Assembly: GCA_012735285.1 (NCBI GenBank)
Contig: JAAYHT010000208.1
Location: forward strand, 1-17,813
Length of the DNA stretch: 17,813 nucleotides
Direction: 5' to 3'
Origin: Clostridiales bacterium
GTDB lineage: Bacteria; Bacillota; Clostridia; Peptostreptococcales; Anaerovoracaceae
Position numbers and translations under genes: made by a program. Of the stretch, positions 15,714 through 17,813 are shown one piece after another. Below the pieces are notes generated by a model. The model was not told the origin of the DNA. It searched no databases and was given only the letters and a program-made list of their open reading frames with translations. The first letter of the stretch is position 1, and each line of letters begins with the position of its first letter.

Positions 15714-16280
15714 TTGTATTTGTATGTTATTAAAGGCAACAATAGGGACGCAAGTCCTGAATTAGTTAGAAAGTGCCTAAAGGATTACGCGGCTGATAAG
15801 GCTATTGATTTGCCGGATGAAATATCGATAATTTATGCGCAAAACGGCAAGCCTTATTTCCCCGATATTGAACAAATCCATTTTTCAGTAAGTCACTCAG
15901 GGGATTACTGGGCCTGTGTATTTGAAAGAATACCAGTTGGCTTTGATATTGAAGACCTAAATACTAAGAAGAATAGGTTTCGTCTCCAGGACAGGATTGC
16001 CAAACGCTATTTTACTCAAGAGGAATACGACTACATAAGTAAAAATAAGGGAGATTCATTTTTTGAGATTTGGGTAAGAAAAGAAGCCTATCTTAAATAC
16101 AAAGGCACGGGTATTAAAGAAGGACTGTCAAGTTTCAATCTTGTAAAAGAGGGTAAGCTTTTATCAGAGCTTGAAGATACTTTTATTGAATCTTTTAAAA
16201 TATATCCAGAGCTGTTGGGCGCCTATTGCGCAAATGATAGGCTGGTATTAGAAAAGGTTGTAGAATATGAATGTAACTAG
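15714..16280 (+). CDS. 4'-phosphopantetheinyl transferase, Sfp type (small form)
   Basis: Transfers the 4'-phosphopantetheine arm of CoA to a conserved serine of acyl or peptidyl carrier proteins. The superfamily motifs are present: HFSVSHSGDYWACV, PVGFDIEDL with Mg2+-binding Asp78 and Glu80, and FFEIWVRKEAYLKYKGTGI with Trp120, Lys123 and Glu124. At about 188 residues it is shorter than Bacillus Sfp (224). The start is uncertain: TTG 15678 and GTG 15690 are in frame but lack a ribosome binding site. TTG 15714 lies nine bases after GGGGG (15700-15704) and gives the usual MYLYVIK-type N-terminus, so it is preferred. No polyketide or nonribosomal peptide genes are in the window, so the carrier protein partner, which could be ACP of fatty acid synthesis, is unknown. 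The 3' end overlaps the transporter start. Confidence 0.88.
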   Translation: MYLYVIKGNNRDASPELVRKCLKDYAADKAIDLPDEISIIYAQNGKPYFPDIEQIHFSVSHSGDYWACVFERIPVGFDIEDLNTKKNRFRLQDRIAKRYFTQEEYDYISKNKGDSFFEIWVRKEAYLKYKGTGIKEGLSSFNLVKEGKLLSELEDTFIESFKIYPELLGAYCANDRLVLEKVVEYECN

Positions 16281-17205
16281 CAAAACAATTAGGGTATACG
16301 GTAGTGCGATACTATTCACATTAATGATTGGCTTTTCATTCCTAGGTGTTAAGACTGGAGTAGAAATTGCCTCAGCATTACAAACCCTTACATACCGATA
16401 TAACTTCGCATTCCTTGCTTCTCTCATACCTATAATATTAGGAATAGCCTAGGTTGAGCTTTCGGGTAAACTGAATATAAGATACCTGCTGGTTACGGCA
16501 GGATTTTATGTAGGATTTATGATACTGCAGGCAATTGGATTGATGTTTGCAACATCTATAGAAAGCGGTATAATCTTTGCTCTGATCCCAATCCTGGTTA
16601 AGATAATCGCCTGGTTGGTATTGGGTGAAAAGGGCGATTGGAAGCAGAATGTCTTCGTAGCCATCAGCGTATCTGCAGTGGTAATAATGTTTGTATTGGG
16701 AGCACAAGATATCAGCGTAAGTATAGTTGGATTGATAATACTGTTTTTATCAAGTCTTTCCATGGCACTAAGCAATGTGTTCATGAGGTATGTAAGAAAT
16801 GAATTCAAACCCTTTACCATAACCTTTGCGATTTGTTTAGGAGGCTTTGTGTTATTCAACATAGCCACCTTGGTTTATGGTATTTATTCAGGAACACTGA
16901 ACCAATATTTTGCACCTTTGGTTTACCCCGAGTTCATATTCTCCACAGCATTTTTGGGGATTCCTTGTACACTTTTATCCTCACTGCTTTTAACCTATAT
17001 GCTTGCCCACCTGCAGGCGGTAAAGGCGACCGTATTCGGGAATCTTTCAACTGCCATTTCGATAGTGGTGGGTGCACTGATACTCAAAGAACCACTATAT
17101 ATTTACCTTATAGTATGTACCGCACTGATACTATTAGGGGTTATAGGTACCAGTATTAGCAGTTCAAGGGTTGAAGAAGAAAGTGTTGAGGCTGAAAATG
17201 GTTAA
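16267..17205 (+). pseudogene. EamA/DMT-family transporter interrupted by an in-frame TAG
   Basis: One continuous frame of 313 codons from ATG 16267 to the TAA at 17203-17205 encodes a ten-helix-type drug/metabolite transporter of normal length. Codon 62 is TAG (16450-16452). The first 61 residues hold the first two hydrophobic segments. After the TAG the same frame continues without loss with VELSGKLNIRYLLVTAGFYVGFMILQ and the conserved LIP..V.....LGE stretch of EamA proteins. The simplest reading is a single-base nonsense change (for example from AAG, CAG or TGG) or a sequencing error. Restart at ATG 16519 would give a 228-residue protein lacking the first helices, with no good ribosome binding site. 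The start overlaps the phosphopantetheinyl transferase by 14 bases, with AAAAGG at 16250-16255 upstream. The substrate is unknown. Confidence 0.82.
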
Positions 17206-17245
17206 GCCTTTATTTCCCGGGTAAAAAATGTTGTGGAGGGATATG

Positions 17246-17689
17246 ATGAATGCTAAAGAGGCATCATTGAGATATCTAAGTTACAAGGACAGGACTAGGT
17301 ATGAAATAATTAGATATTTGGAAAAAAAGGGTTATTCAGAAGATGATATCACCCGGGCAATAGATTTTTTAGAGGAATGCAATTATATTAATGATGAAGA
17401 TTACTGTGTAAGATATATTAATTATGGTATTGAAAAGGGCAGGGGACCCATAAGGCTCGAATTTGAACTAAAGCAAAAGGGTATTGATATAGATATTATT
17501 TACTCGAAGTTAAATGCCATATATAGCGAAGACAAGGAAAGGGAGCTGGCGCAGAAGCTTATTGATAAATATATAGAGCAGGCAGATAAACAAATTGACA
17601 GCAAAGAGTTGGCAAAAATCGCACGGCGGCTTGCAACAAATGGATTTAGAAACAGCCTAATTTTTGATTTGCTTTCAAAATATAGATAA
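17246..17689 (+). CDS. recX: Regulatory protein RecX
   Basis: A small helical protein that modulates RecA by capping or disassembling RecA filaments. The 147 residues show the RecX three-repeat pattern: SYKDRTRYEIIRYLEKKGY with DDITRAIDFLEECNYINDEDY in repeat 1, and RGPIRLEFELKQKGI in repeat 2. A divergent third repeat (KELAKIARRLATNGF) lies near the C-terminus. Upstream in-frame ATGs exist at 17228 and 17243, but GGAGGG (17235-17240) lies after the first and only two bases before the second, so ATG 17246 is preferred. recA is not in the window. It is 40 bases after the interrupted transporter with no obvious promoter between, so it is probably part of the ATPase-PPTase-transporter transcript or has a promoter inside the transporter. 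Confidence 0.92.
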   Translation: MNAKEASLRYLSYKDRTRYEIIRYLEKKGYSEDDITRAIDFLEECNYINDEDYCVRYINYGIEKGRGPIRLEFELKQKGIDIDIIYSKLNAIYSEDKERELAQKLIDKYIEQADKQIDSKELAKIARRLATNGFRNSLIFDLLSKYR

Positions 17690-17729
17690 TGATATGAGAT
17701 AATACATTTGTGTCAAAAAAGTATAAAAA

Positions 17730-17793
17730 AAGAAAGGCCTCTGATATAATGTTTTTCAACTTCAAAAACAAATATTGGAAGGAGACCTTTCTT
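17730..17793. repeat. Inverted repeat flanking the promoter and leader of the last gene
   Basis: AAGAAAGGCCTC (17730-17741) is the reverse complement of GAGACCTTTCTT (17782-17793) at 11 of 12 positions, with about 40 bases between. The right arm overlaps the ribosome binding site and ends directly at the ATG at 17794. It may be a regulatory palindrome or part of a mobile element end; the window stops too soon to tell. Confidence 0.5.
17743..17750 (+). promoter_or_regulatory. Extended -10 promoter element near the right edge
   Basis: TG (17743-17744 region, read as TG-A-TATAAT) joins a perfect TATAAT at 17745-17750. No good -35 is found 16-18 bases upstream, where the sequence is A-rich (17722-17731). 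It would drive the gene starting at 17794. Confidence 0.5.
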
Positions 17794-17813
17794 ATGAAAA
17801 CAATTATAACAGA
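17794..17813 (+). CDS. Start of an unidentified gene (cut by window edge)
   Basis: An ATG at 17794 follows GGAAGGAG (17778-17785) at good distance and opens with M-K-T-I-I-T before the window ends. Six codons are too few for identification. The inverted repeat and isolated promoter in front of it, in a stretch with no coding sequence from 17690, would fit the left end of an insertion sequence with a transposase gene, but this is a guess. Confidence 0.4.

Noticed and set aside
16833..17159. 108-residue plus-strand ORF within the transporter
   Set aside because: Alternate-frame shadow with no ribosome binding site or recognisable motif; the EamA frame explains the region.
16519..17205. Independent 228-residue transporter gene
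   Set aside because: It is in the same frame as the ORF ending at 16452, lacks the first helices and has no convincing ribosome binding site; it is the downstream part of one interrupted gene.
1..17813. CRISPR array, tRNA or rRNA genes, prophage or defence island
   Set aside because: No direct repeats with spacers, no tRNA-like cloverleaf or rRNA sequence, and no phage or defence gene was seen; apart from the right edge the window is ordinary chromosomal housekeeping sequence.

Overview
The window reads as a chromosomal segment from an AT-rich, low-GC Gram-positive bacterium, most likely a member of the Clostridia (Firmicutes). The support is strong purine-rich ribosome binding sites, frequent GTG/TTG starts, a YerC/TrpR-type regulator, a class II branched-chain aminotransferase of the Bacillus/Clostridium type, an FtsEX plus coiled-coil M23 hydrolase cluster, and a yybP-ykoY riboswitch. 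I cannot name a genus. Nearly all genes are on the + strand; the only minus-strand gene is yerC.

Positions 1-5733 hold the 3' end of uvrA (nucleotide excision repair), pncB (NAD salvage), ilvE (branched-chain amino acid transamination, start inside the end of pncB), an alpha/beta hydrolase of the monoacylglycerol lipase type, and a small membrane-anchored protein with a PrcB-like domain. A hairpin at 5746-5789 closes this part. Positions 5842-12378 form a cell-envelope cluster: a MinD/ParA-like protein with a broken P-loop, ftsE, ftsX, a secreted coiled-coil M23 peptidase that is the likely FtsEX-controlled hydrolase, recJ (set apart by an intrinsic terminator and out of functional theme), and a membrane-anchored S41/PDZ protease.

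The 279-bp gap at 12725-13003 is the most informative regulatory region. yerC (minus) and a P-type ATPase (plus) diverge from back-to-back sigma-A promoters whose -35 boxes overlap in one palindrome. The plus transcript begins directly with a yybP-ykoY (Mn2+-sensing) riboswitch whose P1 3' strand is shared with a long intrinsic terminator. This predicts that metal binding turns on a cation-exporting ATPase (13004-15667).

Positions 15714-17689 encode a small Sfp-type phosphopantetheinyl transferase, an EamA/DMT transporter interrupted by an in-frame TAG (probably a pseudogene), and RecX. The right edge (17690-17813) holds an extended -10 promoter, an inverted repeat and the first codons of an unidentified gene, possibly a transposase. 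Most families here are well known. The leads worth following are the riboswitch/divergent-promoter unit, the degenerate ParA-like protein beside ftsEX, and the interrupted transporter.
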